A DNA stretch of 59,539 nucleotides from assembly GCA_031553755.1 (NCBI GenBank), contig JAVBKZ010000042.1, forward strand, positions 1 to 59,539. Reading direction: 5' to 3'. Shown here piece by piece: positions 1-9,304 of this stretch. Numbering within the stretch: the stretch's first letter is position 1; the number at the start of each line of letters is the position of its first letter. The notes beneath the pieces were generated by a model. It saw nothing but the letters and a program-made list of their open reading frames with translations. It made no database searches and was not told the DNA's origin. The translations under genes and the position numbers were made by a program. The DNA is from JAIRVZ01 sp031553755. Lineage in GTDB: Bacteria > Bacteroidota > Bacteroidia > Bacteroidales > Azobacteroidaceae.

Positions 1-61
1 ATGCATTGCTGTTAATCCGATTTTTTGATAAGTTCGGCATTTCCCCGAACAAGCCCAAAAA

Positions 62-798
62 TCAACAAATTTTCAAAGAACTCTTATTATTTGGCGCTAA
101 AGCCGCGTAAATAATTACTAATTTTGAACGAACTATTGATAATAAGCGTTTGGCATTACTGATAGCAATATGCACCCAAGGTAATAATTTCCCGATTTGT
201 TGTTTTGGAATAACTTTAGGGCAATGTCCAGCTACCAAATCTTTCAAATTAGTGTATGACGTGGAATTATCCGAATCAATCTTTGCATCTTCGTTTATAT
301 GCCGTTTTACTGCTGTATCTATTGTTTCGGATTGTAAATCATCTATGACGACCATTTTCAAATGCCCGGCTTTGCGCCCTTTGCCTTTTTTTAGTTTTTT
401 GTCCTTCAACGGGTTTGCTTTCTGCCATGACAACTACTTTTGTTTTGCGTTGGCTGCCCCGTCCGCGTTTTAAGGGCTCGTCTTTATTTTCCGCTTCTGT
501 TGTAAAGAAGCCTTCATCCAACTCTACAACTTCTGTCAACTCATATAAATCATCCCGTTGACCCATCACATCCCTAAGTTTATGAAGCATTAGCCAAATA
601 GGCTCGTATCGTTTATGACCCAACTGGCGTTGAAGTTCTGCTGCCGAAAAACTTTTCTTCGTACTTGTCAATAAATGAATCGCGATAAACCAATACCGGA
701 AAGGAAGATGCGAGCCGTGAAGGACTGTATGGCTACGTAAACCCTGACGTGTCCTGCATTGTTACAAGATTTCGTGTCGGTTTGCCGTTATCGTGGCA
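62..798 (-). pseudogene. IS1595-family transposase, frameshifted remnant
   Basis: Three reading frames together resemble an IS1595 (ISXO2-like) DDE transposase. In order they show a degraded zinc-ribbon region with QCRTRQGLRSHTVLHGSHLP (about 720-760), the stretch PFRYWFIAIHLLTSTKKSFS, the catalytic-core marker VELDEGFF, and KRGRGSQRKTKVVV. The C-terminal part lies in another frame, with HLKMVVIDDL. Frameshifts are visible near 750-765 and 340-430. The usual N-terminal segment before the zinc ribbon is missing because oxidase sequence takes over near 780-800. The element is therefore truncated and inactive. No clear terminal inverted repeats were found, and nothing is recognised in 1-61. Confidence 0.8.
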
Positions 799-1301
799 GG
801 GTTCGAAGCTGGAAAATTCCTGCCGAAAGAAGTCATGAAACTGACATCGACTTACGTAATCATGTCGCAACCCCTGAACGAAAAATATATCTGGCATGGC
901 CACAGCCTTATTTGGGAAACGGAAGAGCCCTATCTTTATATCCACACTGACAACGGGAACCGGATTCTCGTGGGAGGTGAAGACGTCGATTTCAAAAATC
1001 CCGTAAAACGAGATAGCCTGTTAAGGAAAAAAACAGAATTATTAGAAAAGAAATTCAAAAAACTTTTCCCTCACATCCCCTTTGTAACCAATATGGCTTG
1101 GTGCGGTACATTCAGTTTCACGAAAGACGGATTGCCGTTTATCGGCAGTTGGCCCGGCCGCAAAATGTATTGTATGCATTAGGATATGGAGGTAATGGTA
1201 TCACATTCAGTATGATCGCAGCGCAAATACTAAAAAACAAAATATCAGGAATCAAAGATGAAAGAGATGCTACATTCGGTTTCGAAAGGCTCAAAATTTA
1301 A
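780..1301 (+). pseudogene. FAD-dependent oxidoreductase (DAO family), C-terminal remnant
   Basis: Only the last 170 or so residues of a DadA/SolA-like FAD-dependent amine or amino-acid oxidase remain. They begin near GFEAGKFLPKEVMKLTSTY and run through RILVGGEDVDFKNP and DGLPFIGSWPG. A one-base frameshift near 1161-1166, in an A-rich run, moves the end (NVLYALGYGGNGITFSMIAA) into another frame. That last motif is the conserved FAD-contacting C-terminus of the family. The N-terminal Rossmann half is absent and IS1595 sequence lies where it should be. The gene is dead, and the left boundary is uncertain by about 30 bp. Confidence 0.75.
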
Positions 1302-1342
1302 CTACCAGTACGTATTTTCCATATCTTTAAGATATAAAAAAA

Positions 1343-1459
1343 TTAAATCGAATTGAAAATTTTTCTTAAACGATGATTTCGCTTGCGTTTATCCTTCAAA
1401 ATGTTTAATATTGTACCCCATTGGCTATCATTTAAGTCGATCTGGTAAGATTTATTCAT
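1343..1459 (-). pseudogene. IS5-family transposase, N-terminal stub
   Basis: A 38-codon reading frame starting at 1459 begins MNKSYQIDLNDSQWGTIL and continues DKRKRNHRLRKIFNSI before a stop. It matches the start of IS5-type transposases (DUF4096 pattern 'DLTDxQWxxIxPLL...LRxIxNAIFY'). The rest of the transposase is absent, because thrC lies on one side and the oxidase remnant on the other. It is a relic of a third mobile element in the first 1.5 kb. Confidence 0.65.
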
Positions 1460-1496
1460 TTTCTTTTATTCTATTTTTAAATAGTAAATACAATTT

Positions 1497-2798
1497 ATGA
1501 TATATTACAGTACTAATAAGCAAACTCAGGCTGTCTCTTTACAAGAGGCCGTAGTTAAAGGTTTAGCAAGCGATAAAGGTTTATATATGCCTGAAAAAAT
1601 CAAGCGGTTACCTGATTCTTTTTTTGAAAATATAGAAAATTTATCCTTTCAGGAAATTGCTTATACAGTTGCCGATGCTTTCTTCGGAGAAGATATCGAA
1701 TCTGAAACTTTAAAACAAATTGTTTATGATACGTTGAACTTCGATACTCCGGTCGTTAAAGTCAAAGACAATATATATAGCCTGGAACTGTATCATGGTC
1801 CTACTTTGGCATTTAAAGATGTCGGAGCACGGTTTATGGCCAGGCTGCTTGGTTATTTCATCAAAAAACAGGGTTTAACAGATGTAAATGTTTTAGTGGC
1901 GACTTCGGGAGATACAGGAAGCGCTGTGGCTAACGGATTTTTGGGAGTTGAAGGAATAAAAGTTTTTGTCCTTTATCCCAAGGGAAAAGTAAGTCCGATA
2001 CAAGAATGTCAGTTTACTACTTTGGGACAAAACATTACGGCTTTAGAAATTGACGGCACATTCGATGATTGTCAAGCTTTGGTGAAATCGGCATTTATGG
2101 ACGAAGAATTGAATCAAAAACTCTCATTAACTTCTGCCAATTCAATCAACGTCGCTCGTTTTCTTCCACAAGCATTTTATTATTTTTATGCTTACGCGCA
2201 AATGAAAAAACAAGGCAAAGCCGACAATTTAGTTATTTGTGTTCCAAGTGGAAATTTCGGGAATATAACAGCCGGTTTATTTGGTAAATTTATGGGATTG
2301 CCCGTCAAGCGATTTATCGCGGCAAACAACCGCAACGATATCTTCTTTGAGTATCTGAAAACAGGAGAATACAATCCCCGTCCATCAATAGCGACAATAG
2401 CCAACGCTATGGATGTAGGAGATCCAAGCAACTTCGCGAGAATTTTGGATTTATATAAACACAGTCACGAAGCTATTTGCGCGGAAATTTCGGGATTTCG
2501 TTATTTAGATGAAGAAATCAGGAACACTGTAAAAACATGTAAAGAAGAAACCGGATATTTACTCGACCCACATGGCGCTTGTGGTTATCAAGCGTTAATC
2601 GATGGATTGTCAGACGAAGAAAACGGTGTTTTTCTGGAAACTGCCCATCCTGCTAAATTTTTGGAAACTGTTGAAAGTATTATTGAAAACAAAATAGAAA
2701 TTCCACAGAAACTACAAGTTTTTATGCAAGGAAAAAAGCAAAGCATCGAACTTTCTAAAGATTTTGCAGATTTTAAATCCTTTTTGAAAAATATTTAA
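1497..2798 (+). CDS. thrC: Threonine synthase
   Basis: 433 residues, full length for the ThrC family. It is a PLP enzyme converting O-phosphohomoserine to threonine, the last step of threonine biosynthesis, in the cytoplasm. The N-terminus has the family pattern YYSTNKQTQAVSLQEAVVKG. The PLP lysine is expected in LAFKDVGARFM (about K107), with the phosphate-binding SGDTGSA near residue 137-143. The C-terminus carries the usual LETAHPAKF. It stands alone here with no other thr genes next to it, and a strong hairpin terminator follows. It reads as intact, beginning just after decayed mobile-element sequence. Confidence 0.96.
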   Translation: MIYYSTNKQTQAVSLQEAVVKGLASDKGLYMPEKIKRLPDSFFENIENLSFQEIAYTVADAFFGEDIESETLKQIVYDTLNFDTPVVKVKDNIYSLELYHGPTLAFKDVGARFMARLLGYFIKKQGLTDVNVLVATSGDTGSAVANGFLGVEGIKVFVLYPKGKVSPIQECQFTTLGQNITALEIDGTFDDCQALVKSAFMDEELNQKLSLTSANSINVARFLPQAFYYFYAYAQMKKQGKADNLVICVPSGNFGNITAGLFGKFMGLPVKRFIAANNRNDIFFEYLKTGEYNPRPSIATIANAMDVGDPSNFARILDLYKHSHEAICAEISGFRYLDEEIRNTVKTCKEETGYLLDPHGACGYQALIDGLSDEENGVFLETAHPAKFLETVESIIENKIEIPQKLQVFMQGKKQSIELSKDFADFKSFLKNI

Positions 2799-2830
2799 AT
2801 CAAGGAAAGTTTTATACGGTTTTATCAAAA

Positions 2831-2864
2831 AGCCAACTAATCATTGCAAATTAGTTGGCTTTTT
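2831..2864 (+). terminator. Intrinsic terminator after thrC
   Basis: AGCCAACTAAT and ATTAGTTGGCT form a perfect 11-bp stem with a short loop, followed by TTTTATTT. It lies 33 bp after the thrC stop and faces the end of the convergent pectate lyase gene, so it probably serves both strands. Confidence 0.85.
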
Positions 2865-2889
2865 ATTTAAGAAATATTTTCTTCTATTT

Positions 2890-5094
2890 TCAATAAACCA
2901 CTTTCATTGCCTTATTATTATCTATTCGAATCAAATAAGTTCCACGAGCAAATCCCGACATATTGAAATCATTTATACCTGAATATATAATCCGTCCCGC
3001 GATATCAAATATTGCTATTTTTAGATTTTCAGGATTGTATACGATTCCATCACTAAAATTAACCGTATTCAAACGAATGATTTTTTCATTTGTCGAACTA
3101 TTAATCAAAGAAATATAGAAAAGATTGATTGCCGCATTTCCTTTTGTTATTTCGTGGGATCCGGCGGTAAGTTCTACCGTTGCTTTACCTTGAGAATCTA
3201 CTGCGTATTCAATGCCGTTAACTTTCACAGTTTTACTGCCTTCCGCAAATATCAATGTCATTGTCATCGGATTAGCAATAGCAAACGAAACTTTTGTAGA
3301 AGACTCCATTTTTAAGCAAATAGAGTATGTCGTACCGTTAACAGTTACAGAACCTTTACTGTCGGAATAATTTCCAGAAATGGTAAATGCTGAACTTGAA
3401 GGTGTCTTACCTGTAAAATGACACACAAGGTTTCCTTCAATGTTTCCCGGATCTTCTGGCTCTGGTTCTTCTCCTCCACCTTGATTCCCTACTCCTTGTA
3501 TTGCAACTAAAGAAGATTTATAATTGGTAATTGCCGTTTTTAACGCGGTATTTACATCCGAAGAAGAATCATCTACACTGTTATTGAAAGTCCATGTAAA
3601 ATCGCCTTGTTGCATACGTCCTGCTCCATATTGTCCTTTTACGATCGCCGGAACATCGGCCGCGGCGTCTGCCGTATATGTATACATTTTATTATTATCT
3701 GTATCAAAATTATTATAAGTGGTACCTCCTACAAGAGTCTTGTATGCGGAAGGAACTACTTCATTTCTCGTTTCGGCTTCATAACAATCGAAATTAGTCG
3801 CGGAAGTTTTGTGTGTAGTCCACTTGAAATTACCTGATTTTTCAACAAAAACATTTCCGTAAGTCTTAATCATTCCTCCATCTTCTCCGGAAAATGTTCC
3901 ATTGTTAACACCATTTGATATGTCAGTCCCCTGTAAAGAAATCATCATTGGTTTATTAACATTGCGGAAATAATTACTTTCAACGAATATACTGGAACCC
4001 ATAGTAGCTCCGACTCCGTATTTAGAAATTCCGTCAAAATAATTATTGTATACGTGTACGGTCATTGTCCGCACACGTGGGTGACGTGAATCCGAATGAT
4101 CAAACCAATTGTGATGATAGCTTATATAACTTTCCGGACTTTCCGTACCCATGCCACAAAGCGACATTTTTCCTGAATCCCAGAAGTGATTATAAGAGAA
4201 AGTAAGATATTTGGAATCACCTTTGCAATCTAACGAACCATCTCCTTTGGCTTGATCGGAAGCGCTACCTGTTTTGCCATAGAAAAAATCGATATTATGT
4301 ACCCAACAGTTACTATTATCAGTATCTATGGAAATACAATCATCCATACAAAGCATAACTGCAAAATTTCTTAACTCTACACTTTTACAATTTCTCATTA
4401 AAATACCGAATCCTCTGATTGTAGCATCATTTCCTATACCTTCGAGGGTAATATTCATTACACTGTAAGCATTTTTTCCTTTGATTTGCAGTCCTTCCGC
4501 ACTACTGGAAAAATCGTCCATATCTGCCGCTTCAATTGTACCAATTATACGAATACTTATTGGAGTGGTATCTGTTCCTTTTTGGTAAGCATCTATAATC
4601 GCCTGTAATCCGGTACAAGCAGTACCTCCCACCGTGCAAGTTACAGTTTTAGCGGTTTTGGAAGATACATAAATTACCCGGGCTCCACTTTTCAATGTTC
4701 CGTCATTTTTATATGCTCCAATATCTGAATAGTTAAAATGGGCAAATCCACTGCGATCGTGGGCTTTTACTGTTATTGAAGATGAAATTGCACTTTCAAA
4801 TTCCACATTTTCGCTGTTTACAGCTTTTACTGTTATCGTGTAGTTGCCGGCTTTTAATCCCAATACATCAGCACGATAGTATCCGGTATACTGACGAATC
4901 AATTGGTCATCAATTTTTTTATCGGTTATACCTTCTCCACTATAATAAACATTGTATTTTATTGCATTGGCAACTGGCTCCCATGTAACATAAGCTGTTT
5001 CAAACCAAGCTGTTTGTTGAGTTAGAATTAAAGCATTTGCTTTTTCTGAAATAAAGAAAATCAGCAATAATGAGAATAAAAGAATGTTTTTCAT
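2890..5094 (-). CDS. Secreted pectate lyase (PL1) with FN3, C-terminal beta domain and T9SS sorting domain
   Basis: 734 residues. A signal peptide (about 1-21) is followed by an FN3-like domain (about 22-110). A PL1 parallel beta-helix (about 150-490) follows, with calcium-site acidic residues in MDDCISIDTDN and DGSLDCKGD and the catalytic-arginine motif SRHPRVR near 337-342. After a Gly/Glu/Pro linker (about 538-550) comes a beta-sandwich-like domain (about 553-665). The end (about 675-734, with IAIFDIAGRIIYSG and MSGFARGTYLIRI) is a Por/type IX secretion sorting domain, so the enzyme should be exported to or beyond the outer membrane. It cleaves polygalacturonate by beta-elimination in this family. 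No SusCD genes are adjacent, so it is not in an evident polysaccharide utilization locus. Confidence 0.93.
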   Translation of the reverse strand: MKNILLFSLLLIFFISEKANALILTQQTAWFETAYVTWEPVANAIKYNVYYSGEGITDKKIDDQLIRQYTGYYRADVLGLKAGNYTITVKAVNSENVEFESAISSSITVKAHDRSGFAHFNYSDIGAYKNDGTLKSGARVIYVSSKTAKTVTCTVGGTACTGLQAIIDAYQKGTDTTPISIRIIGTIEAADMDDFSSSAEGLQIKGKNAYSVMNITLEGIGNDATIRGFGILMRNCKSVELRNFAVMLCMDDCISIDTDNSNCWVHNIDFFYGKTGSASDQAKGDGSLDCKGDSKYLTFSYNHFWDSGKMSLCGMGTESPESYISYHHNWFDHSDSRHPRVRTMTVHVYNNYFDGISKYGVGATMGSSIFVESNYFRNVNKPMMISLQGTDISNGVNNGTFSGEDGGMIKTYGNVFVEKSGNFKWTTHKTSATNFDCYEAETRNEVVPSAYKTLVGGTTYNNFDTDNNKMYTYTADAAADVPAIVKGQYGAGRMQQGDFTWTFNNSVDDSSSDVNTALKTAITNYKSSLVAIQGVGNQGGGEEPEPEDPGNIEGNLVCHFTGKTPSSSAFTISGNYSDSKGSVTVNGTTYSICLKMESSTKVSFAIANPMTMTLIFAEGSKTVKVNGIEYAVDSQGKATVELTAGSHEITKGNAAINLFYISLINSSTNEKIIRLNTVNFSDGIVYNPENLKIAIFDIAGRIIYSGINDFNMSGFARGTYLIRIDNNKAMKVVY

Positions 5095-5148
5095 TTTTAT
5101 TTTTTAAAGAGTTAGTATGTTAGCATTTATAATACTTAATATTTTTCA

Positions 5149-5156
5149 CAAAAGTA
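5149..5156 (-). promoter_or_regulatory. Bacteroidota-type -7 box for pectate lyase
   Basis: On the minus strand the sequence is TACTTTTG, matching TAnnTTTG, about 55 bp before the start codon. No clear -33 TTTG was seen at the expected distance. Confidence 0.5.
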
Positions 5157-5240
5157 GATAGCTTCTTTCGAATTTGCCGAAAAAAACGTACCATTCTATG
5201 TATATAAAAGTACCATTCAATCAAAAACATTATTTTATAA

Positions 5241-7493
5241 TTAAAAAGAAAGTAGTATAGTTACCCTTATTCCATTTTTGTCAATTCCGGCGTTATTCAG
5301 GTAAGTAAGCCTTCTCACATAATCGAGACGCAATATTTTAAAAATATTTTCGATTCCGAACGACATTTCCATATAAGGTTGTTTGTTCATCTGGTATGAA
5401 TTTTCCGGAAATAGGAATAAGTCCGGGTTATAATCCGGATTGTTTCCTTTAGATAAACCTCCATATAAGGCTTTAAAAGAAAGCACTTCTCTTAATTTTA
5501 ATCTTTGAATGTACGGAATATGGTTAAAAAAATAGCCTTCCGGTTTATAAGTTAAATCGGCGGAAACGTATTTGTCATTAATAAATTCTAACGCATTCAT
5601 TAAGCTATAAGACTCTGGAAGAATGGCGTAAGTTTGATTCGCATCAGGAAGAATCAATAAAGGGAAAGGCACTTCGCCCCATATTCGTCCGGTTTTCAGG
5701 ATTGTTTCCAAATATCCGTAAACAGATATATTAATTTTTTTCTGCACGGAAAATTCGGCGAAATAATAATTATATTCTCCTCCTAAATATTTTTTTAGTC
5801 CAAGGCTTTGTGTCAGAGCAAATACCGGTCCTTCCTTCATCAACATGATTCGAGAATCTCTTCCCGGATAAAATTTTTCATTGAAAGCAAAACGTAAGCT
5901 CAATCCGATTTCCGAAGCTTTGTATTTATCAATATCAATGATATCGCCATCGGCTGTTTTTTCTTGAAAACGTAAAACTCCCGCGGCTTTTTCATCCCAC
6001 GATTTATTCCATATTTTCCAATAAAAACCATTAGTATATTCTTTTTCATAAGAAAAATCTATTTCTTTTTTATATGTCATTTTACCTGCATTTCCCCGTT
6101 TGAACGAAAAGAAAAAATTATCAGGTTCAGCGTAAAAATAGGTTTGTCCGGGAACCCGCGTATCATATTGATATGTTAGGGAAAAATTATTTTTAGGATA
6201 TTCATTTTCATGAAATAACTTATCTGTCAAAGAATATGTAGCTGTTCCTGAATATTTAAATAACTTATCTTTGGTTCCATAAGCTCCATAACCTTTTAGA
6301 AAAAAACGGTCGTTGAGTTTGGCTGTTGTACGTCCGCCTAAACGAAAGCGAAATCCCTCTACATCATTACTGCTCAACATACTCCAAACCGGACCAATAT
6401 CGAATTTACTTGTCCGGGCGGATTTTCCCGTATGGGCATAATTAGAGAACAATATTTGAAACAATTGAGTTACAATATTATAAATACCTTTGTGTTCTAA
6501 ATCAGAATTTAACTCTTCTATTTTATTTTCTCCCGCGGAAAGAGGAACATACCTCAGTTTTTTCCAAGCGATTTCGGAATAATTTCCGGCTTCAGGAAGA
6601 ATTGAGACTTCGTTATTGCTACTGAATTTTATTTTTTCATTTTGAATAACATTATAATTTTTGAAACTTCTTTCATTTTTGGCAAGTACCTGATAATATA
6701 ATTTGAATATGGAAAAATGGATATTTACATTGTCTTTTGTTTTGGCTAATATTCCGGAAGGAAGCGGATTAAATTCTTGTACTATTTCCAATCCGGTAAT
6801 GAAATTAATATTGGCTTCGGGTGTTGAATGAAGAATTACTTTACGGATAAAGTTTCGCGTAGAATCGGCTTCAATCCATAATTCTCCGGTAAAACAGAGG
6901 TTATAAGGATTTTTAGGCATAAAAGACAACCTGACGCATTGAGTATCGTTATAGTTGGTATCGTTTTTTATTTCATAATCATAAAAAGAAAGGGCGTGTT
7001 TACTTATCGGAGAAATGAATTGTTTGAATAATAAATTGATTTCGTCATTAAAAATATTAATTTGTTCAAAAGCGCTTTGCCTGAGGGCATCAATAGATTC
7101 ACTCTGTATTTTTTCATCAAGTCCCTCGTGATTGATTGCTTTTATGATACTTTTTTTGGTATCGTTTTTTTTATTCCGGTATTCGTCAGAAAGAGTTTCC
7201 CTAAGTGCGAAAGTGATGGATTTTCCGTTAGCGACATTGGTTGTATCTATATAATCAAATAAAAAATTAAACTTTTTATTTTTAATATCTTGGTTTAAAA
7301 AATTTTCAGGAAGTTTTTTTAGGACGAAAGACAGTTTTTCGTATTGTTCAAACTGATAATAATCATCGTTTTCAATATAATTACTGTCATTTTGGAGAAT
7401 CCGTTTTTTTACAAAATTCCCGACATCACCAGATTGGGCTTTTGCCGGAATAATGATGCAAAAAAATAGAAATCCGATGATGATTTGTTTCAT
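5241..7493 (-). CDS. DUF5686 family protein, short form
   Basis: 750 residues with a signal peptide ending near AKAQS. The body matches the Bacteroidota DUF5686 family: a central region with GELWIEADSTRNFIRKVILH and a long beta-strand-rich C-terminal half typical of outer-membrane barrels, ending RVTILLSF. Unlike the paralogue at 49136-51598 it lacks the N-terminal carboxypeptidase-regulatory-like domain. Function is not established for the family; an envelope location is inferred from the signal peptide and barrel-like end. It sits between the pectate lyase and ettA genes, each separated by a probable terminator or promoter gap, so it is probably its own transcription unit. Confidence 0.8.
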   Translation of the reverse strand: MKQIIIGFLFFCIIIPAKAQSGDVGNFVKKRILQNDSNYIENDDYYQFEQYEKLSFVLKKLPENFLNQDIKNKKFNFLFDYIDTTNVANGKSITFALRETLSDEYRNKKNDTKKSIIKAINHEGLDEKIQSESIDALRQSAFEQINIFNDEINLLFKQFISPISKHALSFYDYEIKNDTNYNDTQCVRLSFMPKNPYNLCFTGELWIEADSTRNFIRKVILHSTPEANINFITGLEIVQEFNPLPSGILAKTKDNVNIHFSIFKLYYQVLAKNERSFKNYNVIQNEKIKFSSNNEVSILPEAGNYSEIAWKKLRYVPLSAGENKIEELNSDLEHKGIYNIVTQLFQILFSNYAHTGKSARTSKFDIGPVWSMLSSNDVEGFRFRLGGRTTAKLNDRFFLKGYGAYGTKDKLFKYSGTATYSLTDKLFHENEYPKNNFSLTYQYDTRVPGQTYFYAEPDNFFFSFKRGNAGKMTYKKEIDFSYEKEYTNGFYWKIWNKSWDEKAAGVLRFQEKTADGDIIDIDKYKASEIGLSLRFAFNEKFYPGRDSRIMLMKEGPVFALTQSLGLKKYLGGEYNYYFAEFSVQKKINISVYGYLETILKTGRIWGEVPFPLLILPDANQTYAILPESYSLMNALEFINDKYVSADLTYKPEGYFFNHIPYIQRLKLREVLSFKALYGGLSKGNNPDYNPDLFLFPENSYQMNKQPYMEMSFGIENIFKILRLDYVRRLTYLNNAGIDKNGIRVTILLSF

Positions 7494-7500
7494 GAGTATA

Positions 7501-7581
7501 GTGAATAAATAATGGTAAACAGTGAATAGTAGCTTTAATTCTAATCAGTTACTCACTGTTTACCACTTACCACTCACTATT
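7501..7581. repeat. Iterated-word inverted repeat, likely ettA terminator
   Basis: A perfect 13-bp inverted repeat, TGGTAAACAGTGA (7513-7525) and TCACTGTTTACCA (7553-7565), surrounds a 27-base loop. The right arm is followed by degenerate repeats of its own words (CCACTTACCACTCACTA). It fills the gap between the ettA stop and the DUF5686 start. This is one of several such elements in the window. Confidence 0.7.
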
Positions 7582-9270
7582 TTAGTCTGCTATTAACTTA
7601 CGATAGCGCATTCGCTTGGGTTCTACATTTCCCAATCTCATTTTTTTATTTTCTTCGTATTCGGAATACGAACCTTCGAAGAAAAATACTTGAGAATCGC
7701 CTTCAAAAGCTAATATATGCGTACAAATACGATCTAAAAACCATCTGTCATGAGATATAACAACTGCGCAACCCGCAAAGTTTTCCAGACCTTCTTCCAA
7801 CGCGCGTAAAGTGTTTACATCAATGTCGTTGGTCGGCTCGTCGAGAAGTAACACATTGGCTTCGGATTTCAATGTCAAGGCCAAATGCAAGCGGTTTCTT
7901 TCCCCTCCGGAAAGTATTCCGCATAATTTTTCCTGATCTGCTCCGGTAAAATTAAATCTTCCGAGGTAAGCGCGTGAATTCACTTCTTTTCCTCCAACAC
8001 GGATAAATTCGGTTCCTCCCGAAACAACCTGGAAAACGGTTTTATTCGGATCGATTTCGGCATGACTTTGGTCTACATAACCTACTTTCACGGTTTCTCC
8101 GACATCAAACGTACCTTTATCCGCTTTATCTAATCCCATAATCAAACGGAACAATGTTGTTTTTCCGGCTCCGTTAGGGCCGATAATTCCGACAATGCCG
8201 TTTGGAGGAAGCATAAAATTCAAATCGTCGTATAATAATTTATCTCCGTAGGCTTTTGCTACATGTTGCGCTTCAATTACTTTATTACCTAAACGTGGTC
8301 CGTTGGGAATAAATATTTCGAGTTTTTCTTCCCTTTCTTTCACGTCTTGATTCAACAATTGTTCATAAGAATTCAAACGAGCTTTTCCTTTAGCCTGACG
8401 GGCTTTCGGAGCCATCCGCGACCATTCCAATTCCCGTTCGAGGGTTTTCCTGCGTTTGCTTGCCTGTTTTTCTTCCTGGGCCATCCGGGTTGTTTTTTGT
8501 TCCAACCACGAAGTATAGTTCCCTTTCCAAGGAATGCCCTCTCCCCTATCCAACTCAAGAATCCATCCGGCAACATGGTCAAGGAAATAACGGTCGTGAG
8601 TAATACAAATAACGGTTCCTGCATATTGTTGTAAATGTTGTTCTAACCAGTCGATCGATTCCGCGTCTAAGTGGTTGGTCGGCTCATCGAGCAACAATAC
8701 ATCAGGTTGTTTAAGAAGCAAACGGCACAAAGCCACACGACGTCTTTCTCCTCCCGATAGCGTTCCGACAAGTTGATCTTCCGGAGGACAACGCAAGGCA
8801 TCCATCGCGCGTTCCAGTTTACTGTCTAAATTCCACGCGTCGGTAGCGTCAATTTTATCTTGTAATTCGGCCTGACGCGCAAACAAAATATCCATCTTAT
8901 CCGGATCTTCATAATATTCCGGTAATCCGAATTTTTCATTGATTTCTTCGTATTCTTTGAGTGTATCAACAATTTCCTGAACACCTTCCTGAACGATTTC
9001 TTTAACTGTTTTTGTGTCGTCTAATTTAGGTTCCTGCTCTAAATATCCGACGGAATATCCCGGAGAAAAAACCACATCTCCCTGGTATTCTTTTTCAACT
9101 CCCGCGATTATTTTAAGCAAAGTCGATTTTCCTGATCCGTTCAACCCGATAATCCCGATTTTAGCTCCGTAATAAAACGAAAGGTAAATATTTTTTAAAA
9201 CTTGTTTTTGAGGAGGGAAAATTTTATTGACTCCCACCATAGAAAAAATAATTTTTTTGTCGTCTGCCAT
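7582..9270 (-). CDS. ettA: Energy-dependent translational throttle protein EttA (ABC-F ATPase)
   Basis: 562 residues, the usual EttA length. It has two ABC domains with Walker A GLNGSGKST near residue 42 and GPNGAGKTT in the second half, signatures LSGGERRR and LSGGERNR, and DEPTNHLD and DEPTNDID Walker B segments. The linker rich in basic residues between the domains and the arm region with PEYYEDPDKMD match EttA rather than Uup. In the known family it binds the ribosomal E site and gates elongation according to ATP/ADP ratio. There are no transmembrane segments. The DUF6340 lipoprotein gene lies 34 bp upstream on the same strand, so the two may be co-transcribed. Confidence 0.93.
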   Translation of the reverse strand: MADDKKIIFSMVGVNKIFPPQKQVLKNIYLSFYYGAKIGIIGLNGSGKSTLLKIIAGVEKEYQGDVVFSPGYSVGYLEQEPKLDDTKTVKEIVQEGVQEIVDTLKEYEEINEKFGLPEYYEDPDKMDILFARQAELQDKIDATDAWNLDSKLERAMDALRCPPEDQLVGTLSGGERRRVALCRLLLKQPDVLLLDEPTNHLDAESIDWLEQHLQQYAGTVICITHDRYFLDHVAGWILELDRGEGIPWKGNYTSWLEQKTTRMAQEEKQASKRRKTLERELEWSRMAPKARQAKGKARLNSYEQLLNQDVKEREEKLEIFIPNGPRLGNKVIEAQHVAKAYGDKLLYDDLNFMLPPNGIVGIIGPNGAGKTTLFRLIMGLDKADKGTFDVGETVKVGYVDQSHAEIDPNKTVFQVVSGGTEFIRVGGKEVNSRAYLGRFNFTGADQEKLCGILSGGERNRLHLALTLKSEANVLLLDEPTNDIDVNTLRALEEGLENFAGCAVVISHDRWFLDRICTHILAFEGDSQVFFFEGSYSEYEENKKMRLGNVEPKRMRYRKLIAD

Positions 9271-9304
9271 GATTATATTTATATGATTGATATCTTAAGA
9301 TTAC

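Noticed and set aside
2890..5094. Pectate lyase as part of a polysaccharide utilization locus
   Set aside because: No SusC/SusD-like, hybrid sensor or sugar transporter genes are adjacent to either pectate lyase gene.
8347..8634. Reading frames on the strand opposite ettA
   Set aside because: They lie wholly inside a well-conserved gene, have no recognisable domains and no promoter box.
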